This document shows, one piece after another, positions 51,294 to 60,488 of a stretch of DNA of 64,000 nucleotides. The stretch comes from Anaerozeibacter quisquiliarum (GTDB taxonomy: Bacteria > Bacillota > Clostridia > Christensenellales > Aristaeellaceae). Each line of letters opens with the position of its first letter. Position 1 is the stretch's first letter. The stretch is taken from NCBI GenBank assembly GCA_051162045.1, contig JBISDI010000002.1; one strand, written 5' to 3'. The notes under the pieces are model-generated. The model made no database searches. It saw only the letters and a list, made by a program, of their open reading frames with translations, and was not told where the DNA came from. Both the position numbers and the translations under genes were made by a program.

Positions 51294-52238
51294 ATGACGG
51301 AAATCACCGGCAACAAGCAGCTGCACCTGGACATCAACTCAGACCTTGGGCGCATCCAGCCGATCGCGCACGCGCTGTCCAGCGAGCTGCGGCTCAAGAT
51401 CATCCGCGCGCTGGGCCAACGCAGCATGAACATCAACGAGCTGGCGCAGGCGCTGGAAGTGCCGCTGTCCACCGTTTCGATGAACGTGGCGGTGCTCGAA
51501 AAGGTGGGGCTGGTCGCCAGCGAGGCCCAGGCCGGCGTGCGCGGCACGATGAAGCTGTGCAGCCGCATGACCGACCTGATGACCGTCAACCTGGTGGCGC
51601 AGGAGCAACGCCCGCACCGCGTCGGCGAGATCAGCATGCCCATCGGCTGCTTCACAGGCGCGGGCGACATCAAGCCCACCTGCGGGCTAGCGGATACAGA
51701 GGGCCCGATTGGCACGCTGGACAACCCGCTGGCCTTCTTCTTAACGGAGCGGTTCGCGGCGCAACTGATCTGGTTTCGGCAGGGGTATCTCGAGTATAAA
51801 TTCCCCACGCTGCCGTTCAGGCACGTGCTGCTGGAATCGCTCGAGGTCTCGTTCGAAGCCTGCTCGGAGGCGATCAACTACCGCCCCGAGTGGCCGAGCG
51901 ACATAAGCCTGTTCATCAACGGCGTGCGCGTGGGCGACTGGCTGTCGCCCGGCGACTTCGGCGGCCGCAGGGGGCTTAACAATCCCGACTGGTGGTCGGA
52001 CAGCGCCACGCAGTTCGGCCACCTGCTCACCTGGCGCATCGACGATACGGGCAGCTTCGTCGACCACATGCACGCCTCGGACGTGCGTCTGGACCAGCTG
52101 GGCCTTCAGTCGGGCGACCACTTCACACTGCGCGTAGGCGTCGAACCCACGGCAAGGCATGTCGGCGGCATGAACCTGTTTGGCCGTGGCTTCGGCGACT
52201 TCCGGCAAGACATCCTGATCCGGTACGCCTATCATTGA
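51294..52238 (+). CDS. ArsR-type winged-helix regulator with large C-terminal domain
   Basis: A 314-residue protein. Residues about 20-100 are an ArsR-like winged helix: IAHALSSELRLKIIRALG, then MNINELAQALEVPLSTVSMN and VAVLEKVGLVASE. The C-terminal ~200 residues (FFLTERFAAQLIWFRQGYLE ... LFINGVRVGDWLSPGDFGGR) form a beta-rich domain of unknown fold, with many aromatic residues as in sugar-binding jelly rolls. It immediately precedes a GH2 glycosidase and MalFGE-like transporter, so it likely controls them in response to a sugar. AGGGAGG precedes ATG 51294. Confidence 0.82.
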   Translation: MTEITGNKQLHLDINSDLGRIQPIAHALSSELRLKIIRALGQRSMNINELAQALEVPLSTVSMNVAVLEKVGLVASEAQAGVRGTMKLCSRMTDLMTVNLVAQEQRPHRVGEISMPIGCFTGAGDIKPTCGLADTEGPIGTLDNPLAFFLTERFAAQLIWFRQGYLEYKFPTLPFRHVLLESLEVSFEACSEAINYRPEWPSDISLFINGVRVGDWLSPGDFGGRRGLNNPDWWSDSATQFGHLLTWRIDDTGSFVDHMHASDVRLDQLGLQSGDHFTLRVGVEPTARHVGGMNLFGRGFGDFRQDILIRYAYH

Positions 52239-52245
52239 ATCATTC

Positions 52246-52268
52246 AACCCGATTCTTACGGGTTTTGT
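52246..52268 (+). terminator. Terminator after the winged-helix regulator
   Basis: AACCCG (52246-52251) with CGGGTT (52259-52264), 7-nt loop, then TTGTG. Confidence 0.55.
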
Positions 52269-52285
52269 GAATTGAATCAAATCAA

Positions 52286-52314
52286 TTGACATGTGACAAA
52301 CCGAGTGCTATGAT
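52286..52314 (+). promoter_or_regulatory. Promoter of the glycosidase operon
   Basis: TTGACA (52286-52291), 17-nt spacer, TATGAT (52309-52314). An ATTGA-N6-TCAAT inverted repeat lies just upstream at 52271-52286. The leader to ATG 52416 is about 95 nt. Confidence 0.85.
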
Positions 52315-52415
52315 TACAGCACAAGGATTGTCGCGTTTTTATCCTTTTTATGCATAAAATTCGAATGATATGTTCCTTAACATCCATACTTCACGAAGAA
52401 AAGGGAGATTCCGCC

Positions 52416-54194
52416 ATGCAACACACGATTCCACGCCCCGAACATCCGCGCCCGGACTTTGAACGGCCCGACTGGCTCAACCTGAACGGCGAATGGCAGT
52501 TCGCGTTCGACGAGCAGGATCAGGGTTTCGCCTTGGGCTATGCGTCGCCCGGAACCGAGCTGCCGCTGCGCATCTTGGTGCCGTTTTGCCCCGAGAGCGC
52601 AATGAGCGGCGTACACGATAAACGCTTCTCAAAGGTGCTGTGGTATCGCCGCTCGTTCGAGGCGCCCGCCGCGATGCGGGGCCGGCGAGTGCTGCTGCGC
52701 TTCGGCGCGGTGGATTACCGCTGCGAGGTGTTCGTGAACGGCGCTTCGGCCGGCCGTCATGTCGGCGGCTACACGCCCTTCGCGCTGGACGTGACGCGGC
52801 TTTTGAAAGACGGCGCGAACGACCTGTGCGTGCGCGTAGAGGACGACCGCGACTGCACCCAGCCGCGAGGCAAGCAGTACTGGAAGGACGGCTGGATGGG
52901 CTGCTGGTACACGCCCACCTCGGGCATCTGGCAGACGGTCTACCTGGAAGCGGTCGGCGACAACTACCTGCTGCGCGCCCACATAACGCCCGACGTGGAC
53001 AGCGGCCTCGCAAGCTTCCGCCTGACGCTCAAGGACATGCCGAAGTCCCGGCTCGACGCCGAGATTACCATCTCCTTTGCCGGCGAGGTCGTGCGCAAGC
53101 TGCGCACACAGGTCGGCCAGCGCATGACCGAGGTGGCCGTCTCGATGATCCAGGGCGACCTGATCGAGGGCTTTCACCGCTGGTCGCCCAACGAGCCCCA
53201 CCTCTACGACGTCGTAATCCGCATCCTCGAGGGCGATACCCTGCTCGACCAGGTGTCCACCTACTTCGGCATGCGCAAGGTCGCGGTGAAGGACGGCTGG
53301 GTGCTGCTCAACAATCAGCCCCTCTACCAGCGGCTGGTACTCGACCAGGGCTACTGGCCCGAGAGCCTGCTCACGCCGCCGTCGGACGAGGCGATCAGGC
53401 AAGACCTCGAATGGACGAAGAAGCTGGGCTATAACGGCGCGCGCAAGCATCAAAAGGTGGAAGATGCGCGCTACTACTACTGGGCGGACAAGCTGGGCGT
53501 GCTCGTCTGGGGCGAGGTGCCCAGCGCCTATGAATTCACCGACGAAACGGTCAACAACCTGTCGGACACGCTGGCCGGCTTCATCGAGCGCGATTACAAC
53601 CACCCGTCGATCATCTGCTGGGTGCCGCTCAACGAGAGCTGGGGCGTGACCCGCATCTACAAGGACGAAAGGATGCAGCAGGCGGCGCGCGCGCTCTATC
53701 ACCAGGCCAAGGCGCTCGACGCTACCCGCATGGTGTCGGCCAACGACGGCTGGGAACAGGTAAAGACCGACATCTTTGCGCTGCACGACTATGCCGACAC
53801 CGGCGAAAAGATCGCGCTGCACTTCTGGGACCGCGACGAAGTGACATCGCACTCGAACGACTGGCGCATGGCCTGCGCCGAGGGCTTCACCCCCACGGGC
53901 AAGGAGGCCTTCATGGTCACCGAGTACGGCGGCATCGCGTTCGAAGACGAAAACGGCGGGAATACCTGGGGCTACCACGACAAGGTGCGCGGCGAGGAGG
54001 CCTTCTTCGCTCGCTATCAGGATGTGACCGACGCCGTGCGCGACATCGACTACTGCCAGGGCTACTGCTACACACAGCTGACCGACGTCCAGCAGGAGAC
54101 CAACGGCATCCTGACCGCAGACCGCAAGCCCAAGGTGGATCCGGAGCGCTTCCGGGCGCTGACGGTCAATCCGGCGGGGCGCGGCGGCTGGTAA
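52416..54194 (+). CDS. Glycoside hydrolase family 2 protein
   Basis: A 592-residue cytoplasmic GH2 enzyme (beta-galactosidase, glucuronidase or mannosidase group). The N-terminal sugar-binding jelly roll has LNGEWQFAFDEQDQGF and VLWYRRSFEAP; an Ig-like domain follows; the TIM barrel has the acid/base Glu in WVPLNESWG (near 406) and the nucleophile Glu in MVTEYGGIAF (near 503). No signal peptide. AAGGGAG precedes ATG 52416. Its operon supplies a binding protein and two permeases, so it probably cleaves the imported oligosaccharide. The exact glycoside is not predictable. Confidence 0.93.
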   Translation: MQHTIPRPEHPRPDFERPDWLNLNGEWQFAFDEQDQGFALGYASPGTELPLRILVPFCPESAMSGVHDKRFSKVLWYRRSFEAPAAMRGRRVLLRFGAVDYRCEVFVNGASAGRHVGGYTPFALDVTRLLKDGANDLCVRVEDDRDCTQPRGKQYWKDGWMGCWYTPTSGIWQTVYLEAVGDNYLLRAHITPDVDSGLASFRLTLKDMPKSRLDAEITISFAGEVVRKLRTQVGQRMTEVAVSMIQGDLIEGFHRWSPNEPHLYDVVIRILEGDTLLDQVSTYFGMRKVAVKDGWVLLNNQPLYQRLVLDQGYWPESLLTPPSDEAIRQDLEWTKKLGYNGARKHQKVEDARYYYWADKLGVLVWGEVPSAYEFTDETVNNLSDTLAGFIERDYNHPSIICWVPLNESWGVTRIYKDERMQQAARALYHQAKALDATRMVSANDGWEQVKTDIFALHDYADTGEKIALHFWDRDEVTSHSNDWRMACAEGFTPTGKEAFMVTEYGGIAFEDENGGNTWGYHDKVRGEEAFFARYQDVTDAVRDIDYCQGYCYTQLTDVQQETNGILTADRKPKVDPERFRALTVNPAGRGGW

Positions 54195-54268
54195 TGCCGC
54201 CTTCTCATCAGGCTTTCCCGCTTCAAGCGGAATCACTACATTCGTCAATGAATTGGGAGGTAGACATC

Positions 54269-55489
54269 ATGAAGAAAGTCCTGTCCATGTTGCTGGTTGC
54301 CCTGATGGCTCTGGCCCTCGCGCCCGCCGCGATGGCCGCTGCGCCCGTCGAGCTCGACTTCTGGACCGTGTTCACCGGCGAGGACGGCGTGAACATGGAT
54401 CAGCTGGTCGCCAACTTCAACGAAGCCAACGCCGGCATCAAGGTCAACCACATGAAGATGGAAGCCGACGACCTGTACATGAAGGCCCCGCTGGCCGTCA
54501 CCGCCAAGGAAGGCGTGCCGGACATCGCGATCGTGCACGCCGAGCGCCTGCCCAAGTTCGTCGAGGATGGCATGATCATGCCCATCGACCAAGTGATGGC
54601 GAGCGGCAAGTTCGCGCCTGAGATGTACATGAGCGCCGGTTGGAATCTGGGCGATGTCGGTGGCCAGCGCTACTCGTTGCCGCTGGACGTGCACAGTTGG
54701 GTGTGCTACGTGAACCTCGATCTGCTCGCGGAGTATGACCTCGACACCCCCGTGCTCGCCGATGGCGTCATCACCTGGGACGAAGTCAAGGCTGTGGGCG
54801 AGAAGTGCAAGGACGACGGCATCACCCCGATCGGCGTCACCTGGAACCGTCCCTATATCCTCTCGATGTATTATCAAAAGGGCGGTAAGCTCACCGAGGA
54901 TGGCGTGGCCGCGACCATCAACAACGAGGCCATGATCTCGGTTCTCAACGACCTCAAGGCCATGCATGACGCGGGCATCACTTCGGTGGACGGCGACGAT
55001 CCCTTCGGCGGGTTGTTCGTGTCCGGCATGATGGTGTTCTGCCCCGAAGGCATCTGGATGAACAACGGCCTCAAGCAGTCCGACATGAACTATCAGATGG
55101 CGCTGTTCCCGCAGTACGACGCGGCGGACATCAAGTTCTGGGCGTCCTCGCACCAATTCGTCGAGTTCACCAAGGACACCACCCCCGAGAAGCAGGACGC
55201 CATTGCGACCTTCCTCGATTACGTGCGCCATAACTCCATGCTGTGGGCAGAAGCGGGCCAGACTGTCGCCTCGCTCGAGCTGCTCAGCGATCCCGCCTAC
55301 AAGGAAATGAAGCAGGCGTTCTTGGCCGACTACGCCGACAAGATGGTCGTTTCGGATTACAAGAACTACGGCCTCGTCGTGGACATTCTGGGCCCGATGG
55401 GTTGGGAGAGCACGTTCGGCCGCATGACGCCCGAAGAGTTTGCGCAGGCCTGGCAGCAGAAGGTCGATGAGAAGGTAGCCGCGCAGTAA
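54269..55489 (+). CDS. Carbohydrate ABC transporter substrate-binding protein (family 1)
   Basis: A 406-residue MalE/UgpB-like binding protein. The signal peptide MKKVLSMLLVALMALALAPA ends AMAAAPVE with no lipobox Cys. The mature protein starts ELDFWTVFTGEDGVNMDQLV, the usual strand of family-1 binding proteins; PDIAIVHAERLPKFVEDGMI and SMYYQKGGKL follow. GGGAGG precedes the ATG. It lies between the GH2 gene and two permease genes. A stable hairpin follows its stop. The lack of lipidation matches the other binding protein at 44618. Confidence 0.9.
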   Translation: MKKVLSMLLVALMALALAPAAMAAAPVELDFWTVFTGEDGVNMDQLVANFNEANAGIKVNHMKMEADDLYMKAPLAVTAKEGVPDIAIVHAERLPKFVEDGMIMPIDQVMASGKFAPEMYMSAGWNLGDVGGQRYSLPLDVHSWVCYVNLDLLAEYDLDTPVLADGVITWDEVKAVGEKCKDDGITPIGVTWNRPYILSMYYQKGGKLTEDGVAATINNEAMISVLNDLKAMHDAGITSVDGDDPFGGLFVSGMMVFCPEGIWMNNGLKQSDMNYQMALFPQYDAADIKFWASSHQFVEFTKDTTPEKQDAIATFLDYVRHNSMLWAEAGQTVASLELLSDPAYKEMKQAFLADYADKMVVSDYKNYGLVVDILGPMGWESTFGRMTPEEFAQAWQQKVDEKVAAQ

Positions 55490-55505
55490 GGCAAAAAGCG
55501 AATGG

Positions 55506-55542
55506 TTCCCGACCGCCCACTGTGCGCTCCGGCGGTCGGGAA
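55506..55542 (+). other. Intercistronic hairpin after the binding-protein gene
   Basis: A perfect 12-bp stem (55506-55517 with 55531-55542, 13-nt loop) followed by TCTTTCAGTTT. It may partly terminate transcription and protect the upstream mRNA so that binding protein exceeds permease. Confidence 0.7.
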
Positions 55543-55583
55543 TCTTTCAGTTTCTGATTGCCCACCTGAAGGGAGAGATTAGA

Positions 55584-56513
55584 ATGCCGCCCAAAACGAC
55601 CCGTGCCGGTGGCCTGAAACAAAGGCTGACCCCCTACCTGTTCCTCGCGCCCCATCTCATCCTGTTCGCCGCGTTCTTCATGATCCCGGCGGTGGTGGGT
55701 ATTCTTTCTGCGTTTACCGACTGGAAGCTGGGCCAGCCCATGGTGTGGGAGGGGCTGGCGAATTTCAAGACGCTGTTCTTCGACCAGAATTCTCAGTATT
55801 ACTGGCAGCTGCGCTGGGGCTTGATGAACACCATCAAGTTCGTACTGCTGACCGTGCCATTTCAGATCGCATTGCCGCTCCTGCTGGCGGTGGCGCTGCA
55901 CTCCAAGACGGCCGGACATCGCGTATTCCAATCCATTTTCTATCTGCCGGCGCTATTGTCGATTGCGGTGGTCATGCTCAGCTGGAACTACATGTTCAAC
56001 ATGTCCGCCGGGTTTATCAACCAATTCTTCCGCTTGGGCAAGCTCAACTGGATCAGCTCAATCCCCCACAACTGGATCGCGCTGATCATCATCACCCTAT
56101 GGTGGGTGTCGGGCACCAACATGGTCATCTACCAAAGCGCGCTGGCCGGCATCCCGCAGGAGCTTTACGAAGCGGCCTCGGTGGACGGCGCAGACAGGTT
56201 TCGGCAGTTCCTGCACGTCACCTTGCCCGGTATGCGCTATCCCCTGACCTACACCGCCATTTCCAGCGTCGTCGCGCAGTTCGGCATCTTTGGCCAGCCG
56301 CTGATGTTCAACCTGGGCGGGCCGGTGGCTTCGGTGGTCAATGGATTTGACAACAAGAGCAACAACATGCTGCTCATGTACATATACGACCATGGCTTCG
56401 GTCGCGCGGGCGGCGACCCCGGCATGGCCTCCGCGATGGCGTTGGTGCTGGGTGCGGTGATCTTGGCGGTTTCGGCCTTGCAATTCAAGCTCATGCGCGC
56501 CAATGCGGACTGA
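55584..56513 (+). CDS. Sugar ABC transporter permease (MalF type)
   Basis: A 309-residue membrane protein with six predicted segments, starting near YLFLAPHLILFAAFFMIPAV. The ATPase-coupling EAA loop is YEAASVDGADRFRQFLHVTL with PGMRYPLTY. GAAGGGAGAG is 7-8 nt before ATG 55584. The next permease gene begins 14 nt after its stop. The matching ATPase (MsmX-like) is not in the window, as is common for these systems. Confidence 0.92.
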   Translation: MPPKTTRAGGLKQRLTPYLFLAPHLILFAAFFMIPAVVGILSAFTDWKLGQPMVWEGLANFKTLFFDQNSQYYWQLRWGLMNTIKFVLLTVPFQIALPLLLAVALHSKTAGHRVFQSIFYLPALLSIAVVMLSWNYMFNMSAGFINQFFRLGKLNWISSIPHNWIALIIITLWWVSGTNMVIYQSALAGIPQELYEAASVDGADRFRQFLHVTLPGMRYPLTYTAISSVVAQFGIFGQPLMFNLGGPVASVVNGFDNKSNNMLLMYIYDHGFGRAGGDPGMASAMALVLGAVILAVSALQFKLMRANAD

Positions 56514-56527
56514 TGGAGGTGGACGCT

Positions 56528-57427
56528 ATGATAACCAGGAAAGCCCTTGCTCCGCGCGCAAACCGCGCCACTTGGCTTCAGAAAAACACGGGAAAAATCA
56601 TTGCCTTTGCGTTCCTGCTCGTATTGGCGGCGGTGTGGCTGATGCCCATCGTTTGGGCGGTGCTATCCAGCTTCAAGCCCAGCATGGAGGCCAAGCAATA
56701 TTTGAAGCTGAAAAATATTTTACCAATCAAGTGGACGCCGGAAAACTACCAATACGTGCTTGGAACCGCCACCACGCCAATTCTCCAATGGATGCGCAAC
56801 TCCTTCGTCGTGTCCATTGCGCAAACGATGATCGTGCTGTTCATCACCTCCACCTCGGCCTTTGCCTACGAACGGCTCCAATTTCGCGGCAAGGAAGCGA
56901 TTTTCTGGGTGGTGTTTGGCCTCAGCATGTTCCCCAACGTGATCGGCCTCGTGCCTCAGTTCCAGATCATGAACGCGCTTCGCTGGCTGGACAAGCTGCC
57001 CTCGGTCATCTTTCCGGGGGTGACGGGCGTGTTCAACATCTTCTTGATCCGCAATTTCCTGAAGAGTGTGCCACGCGACTTGGATGAGGCCGCGTCCATC
57101 GACGGCGCGGGCCCCTGGCGCATCTACTACCAGATCATCCTACCCTCGATCATACCGGTCTTGACCGTGGTGGGGCTGTTCGCCTTCACCGGCGCGTGGA
57201 ACGACTTTGTATGGCCCTCAATCGCGCTGACCAATCCCAAGAACCTGACGCTCACGCCGGGTCTTAAGCTGCTGCAAGTCAGCGAGGGCGGCCACGGCGG
57301 CGGCGGTCACGTGGTGCGCCAACTGGCGGGCGGCGTGATCGGCATCATCCCCACGTTCCTGATCTACCTGGGCGCGCAGCAGTACTTCCTGACCGGCCTC
57401 AACCTGAGCGCGGGGATCAAGGGGTAG
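56528..57427 (+). CDS. Sugar ABC transporter permease (MalG type)
   Basis: A 299-residue membrane protein with six predicted segments. The EAA loop is LDEAASIDGAGPWRIYYQII, followed by LPSIIPVLTVVGLFAF. NDFVWPSIALTNPKNLTLTP is typical of MalG relatives. A glycine/histidine stretch, EGGHGGGGHV, lies before the last segment. GGAGGTG is 6 nt upstream of ATG 56528; the ATG at 56513 contains that site. It pairs with the preceding permease. Its end faces the EF-G-like gene with only 27 nt between, and no terminator is visible. Confidence 0.92.
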   Translation: MITRKALAPRANRATWLQKNTGKIIAFAFLLVLAAVWLMPIVWAVLSSFKPSMEAKQYLKLKNILPIKWTPENYQYVLGTATTPILQWMRNSFVVSIAQTMIVLFITSTSAFAYERLQFRGKEAIFWVVFGLSMFPNVIGLVPQFQIMNALRWLDKLPSVIFPGVTGVFNIFLIRNFLKSVPRDLDEAASIDGAGPWRIYYQIILPSIIPVLTVVGLFAFTGAWNDFVWPSIALTNPKNLTLTPGLKLLQVSEGGHGGGGHVVRQLAGGVIGIIPTFLIYLGAQQYFLTGLNLSAGIKG

Positions 57428-57454
57428 CGTCCTGCGGGCTGCTTTATCCATATG

Positions 57455-59536
57455 CTATTCCTCGTCGTCCTCTTCCTTCTTGGCGTTCTCGATGATCTTC
57501 TTGGCGTCGGCGGCGGGCACTTCCTCGTAGCGCTCAAAGCGCATGGTGAATGAGCCGCGCGCCTGGGTCATGGAGCGCAGGTCGGTGGCGTACTTGAACA
57601 TCTCGGCCTGCGGCACCTCGGCGATGACCAACTGCCCGCCGTCCGCCTGTTCCATGCCCAGGATTCGGCCGCGGCGCTTGTTCATGTCGCCGATGATGTC
57701 GCCCATGTACTCGTCGGGCACCTGCACCTCGACGTGGTAGATCGGCTCGAGCAGCGTGGGGCCGGCGTCGACCAGCTTCTTGAACGCCAGGCGCGCGGCG
57801 GTCTTGAACGCCATTTCCGACGAGTCGACCGGGTGGTAGGAGCCAAAATGCAGCTTGGCGGTCAGCCCGACCACCGGGTAGCCGGCGAGCACACCCTTGC
57901 CCAGGTTCTCGCGCAGGCCCTTTTCGACGGCGGGGATGAAGTTGCGCGGTACCACGCCGCCCACGACCGCGTCCTCGAAGATGAAGTCGGTGTTCGAGGG
58001 GTCGTCGTTGGGGCGGAACTCGATCACCACGTGGCCAAACTGGCCGTGGCCGCCGGTCTGCTTCTTGTGGCGCCCTTCGCTGTCCAGCTTCTTGCGGATG
58101 GTCTCGCGGTAGGGGATCTTGGGATCCTGCAACAGGCACTCCGCGCCGAACTTGCTGGCCAGCTTTTTCGAGACGACCTCGATGTGCAGCTCGCCCAGGC
58201 CCGACAGCACGGTCTCGGTGGTGGACGGGTCCTTGCCGATGCGGATGGTCGGGTCCTCCTCCATCAGGCGGCTGAGCCCGGAGAACACCTTGTCCTCCTC
58301 GCCCGACTTCTTGGCGTACACCGCCATCGAGATGCAGGGCTGCGGGAAGACGATCTCGTCAAAGCGCACCTGGTTGCCCGGATCGGACAGCGTATGGCCG
58401 GTGCTGACCGAAGATAGCTTGGCCAGCGCGCAGATGTCGCCCGCGACCACCTTGGTCGTGGTCGCCTGCTTCTTGCCGCGCTGGATGTAGATGGTGCCGG
58501 CCTTCTCGGACTTCTCGGCGTTGACATTGAACAACTGCGTCTCGCCGGTCAGCACGCCGCTCGTTACCTTCAAAAGCGACAGCTTGCCCACGAAGGGATC
58601 GGCCAGCGTCTTGAACACGCGCGCCGAGAACGGCTGATTCTCCGCGCACTCGCGCGACACCGGTTCGTTGTTCTTGGGGTTGACGCCGGTCGTTGTCCGC
58701 CCTTCGGGCGAGGGCATGAGCTCGATTACGTTGTCGAGCAGCTTCGAAAGTCCCACGCGCGTCAGCGACGAGCAGCACACCACCGGCACCACGGTGCCGT
58801 CGGCGATGCCCTTGCGCAGGCCCTTCATCGTGTCTTCGCTCGACAGCTCCATCGACTCGAAGTACTTTTCCATCAATTCCTCGTCCGCGCCGGCGGCCGC
58901 TTCCATGATGGCCTCGCGCGCGGCTTCGACCTCGCCCAACATCGACGCGGGAATCTCGATTTCCTTGAGCGACTTGCCCTCGCCGACAAAGGCCTTGTTC
59001 TCGAGCACGCACACCACGCCTGCGAACTTGTCGCCCTCGATGATGGGCAGTTCGATCGGCGCGATGTGGGAGCCGTACTTGTCGGTGATGGTCGCAAGCG
59101 CCTTTTGGAAGTTGGCGTTCTCGCGGTCCATCTGGTTGATGACGATCATGCGGGCGGTCTTGTGCTTGTCGCACTGTGTCCACGCCTTCTCCGCGCCCAC
59201 GTTGAGGCCGGACACCGCGCCCACGGTGATGATCGCGCCCTCGGCCACGGTGAGGGGGCCCATCATCTCGCCCGCGAAGTCGAAGAAGCCGGGCACATCG
59301 ATCAGGTTGATTTTTACATCCTTATATTCAAGGGGCGCCATGGCGGCGGAGATCGAGATGCCGCGGCGGATCTCTTCGGGATCGTAGTCGGTGGTGGTGG
59401 AACCGTCTTCCACGCGGCCCTGGCGGTCGATCGTACCGGTCGCAAACAGCAGCGCCTCGACCAGCGTGGTCTTGCCCTCCCCGCCATGGCCGACGACGGC
59501 AATGTTGCGGATATTACCCGTTCGGTAGTCCTTCAT
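57455..59536 (-). CDS. Elongation factor G-like GTPase (FusA2 type)
   Basis: A 693-residue translation-factor GTPase. The G1 loop reads VVGHGGEGKTTLVEALL instead of the canonical GHIDAGKTT of true EF-G. G2 is near RRGISISAAMAPLE, G3 is IDVPGFFDFAGEMMG (EF-G has DTPGHVDF) and G4 is NQMDREN. All later EF-G domains follow, including GGHGQFGHVVIEF and YHPVDSSEMAFKTAA. These substitutions mark the EF-G-like paralogue group rather than fusA, which normally sits with rpsL/rpsG/tuf. AGGGGGAA precedes ATG 59536. Function uncertain. Confidence 0.88.
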   Translation of the reverse strand: MKDYRTGNIRNIAVVGHGGEGKTTLVEALLFATGTIDRQGRVEDGSTTTDYDPEEIRRGISISAAMAPLEYKDVKINLIDVPGFFDFAGEMMGPLTVAEGAIITVGAVSGLNVGAEKAWTQCDKHKTARMIVINQMDRENANFQKALATITDKYGSHIAPIELPIIEGDKFAGVVCVLENKAFVGEGKSLKEIEIPASMLGEVEAAREAIMEAAAGADEELMEKYFESMELSSEDTMKGLRKGIADGTVVPVVCCSSLTRVGLSKLLDNVIELMPSPEGRTTTGVNPKNNEPVSRECAENQPFSARVFKTLADPFVGKLSLLKVTSGVLTGETQLFNVNAEKSEKAGTIYIQRGKKQATTTKVVAGDICALAKLSSVSTGHTLSDPGNQVRFDEIVFPQPCISMAVYAKKSGEEDKVFSGLSRLMEEDPTIRIGKDPSTTETVLSGLGELHIEVVSKKLASKFGAECLLQDPKIPYRETIRKKLDSEGRHKKQTGGHGQFGHVVIEFRPNDDPSNTDFIFEDAVVGGVVPRNFIPAVEKGLRENLGKGVLAGYPVVGLTAKLHFGSYHPVDSSEMAFKTAARLAFKKLVDAGPTLLEPIYHVEVQVPDEYMGDIIGDMNKRRGRILGMEQADGGQLVIAEVPQAEMFKYATDLRSMTQARGSFTMRFERYEEVPAADAKKIIENAKKEEDDEE

Positions 59537-59624
59537 TAAGCGTTCCCCCTGTTCATAAATTGGCCGCGCACTGCAAATAAAGAACCAGTGCTTGCGCGCA
59601 AATCACTAGCGTATATTCTATCAG

Positions 59625-59658
59625 AAATCGCCGCCCTTGAAAAGGGCTTTTGCGATTT
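59625..59658 (-). terminator. Hairpin after murI
   Basis: AAATCGC (59625-59631) pairs with GCGATTT (59652-59658) around an inner CCCTT-GAA-AAGGG stem. It lies between murI and the EF-G-like gene, in line with termination of murI; T-rich tails occur on the plus strand. Confidence 0.5.
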
Positions 59659-59660
59659 TT

Positions 59661-60410
59661 TTAGTCCGGCAGCTCATATAGCATCCGCATCACCGGAAGC
59701 GACGCCGGATCGGACGCCTCAAACGCCACCGAGCCCGGCCCACCGGCCAGCGCGCCCGACTCGGTCAGCAACGCCTCGAGCCGCCGCGCGGTACCGAGGT
59801 TGCCGTCGAACAGCCGTGCACCGGGCACGTGCCGCGCGACGATGCTTCGCAGGAACACGTAGTGCGTGCAGCCCAGCACCACGGCGTCGACGGTCTCGCC
59901 GCGGAACTTTTCCAGGCGCTCGTCGAGGTAGTCGTCGAGCGCGGGCGAGTCGAGCTCGCCGCGCTCGACGAACTCCATGAGGCCGGGGCAGGGCGCGACC
60001 AGCGCATCGCGTCCGTAGCGCTCCATCAGCGCCCGGAATTTCCCCTGGCGCAGCGTGGCGGCGGTCGCCATCACGAGCACCTTGCCCCGCCCGCGCGCCA
60101 AGGCGGCGGGTTTGAGCGCGGGCTCCATGCCAATGACCGGGATGTCAAGCGCGCAGCGCAGCGCCTCCGCCGCGGCGGAGGTGGCGGTATTGCAGGCGAT
60201 CACCAGCGCCTTGACGCCCTGTCCGAGCAGGCGCTCGGCCGCGGCGCGCGTGAGCGAGCGGATCTCCGCCTCGGCGCGGTCGCCGTAGGGGGCGTTCCGG
60301 GTATCCCCATAGTATAGGTAGCGCTCGCCGGGCAGCACCCGCACGAGCGAACGCAGCACGCTGACGCCGCCCACGCCCGAGTCAAACACGCCGATTGGCC
60401 GGTCATCCAT
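59661..60410 (-). CDS. murI: Glutamate racemase
   Basis: A 249-residue enzyme making D-glutamate for peptidoglycan. The two catalytic cysteines are in IACNTATSAAAEA and VLGCTHYVFLRSI. The N-terminal PIGVFDSGVGGVSVLRSL and the YYGDTRNAPYGDR segment are characteristic. ATG 60410 has AAGGAGG 9 nt upstream. It is followed by the EF-G-like gene on the same strand, but the hairpin and 124-nt gap suggest separate units. Confidence 0.94.
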   Translation of the reverse strand: MDDRPIGVFDSGVGGVSVLRSLVRVLPGERYLYYGDTRNAPYGDRAEAEIRSLTRAAAERLLGQGVKALVIACNTATSAAAEALRCALDIPVIGMEPALKPAALARGRGKVLVMATAATLRQGKFRALMERYGRDALVAPCPGLMEFVERGELDSPALDDYLDERLEKFRGETVDAVVLGCTHYVFLRSIVARHVPGARLFDGNLGTARRLEALLTESGALAGGPGSVAFEASDPASLPVMRMLYELPD

Positions 60411-60488
60411 GAAAAAACGCCTCCTTGGCGAGATGATCCTTACTGATATTATACGCCCGGCGGCGCGTTTGTCAAATGCGGCGGCAAG

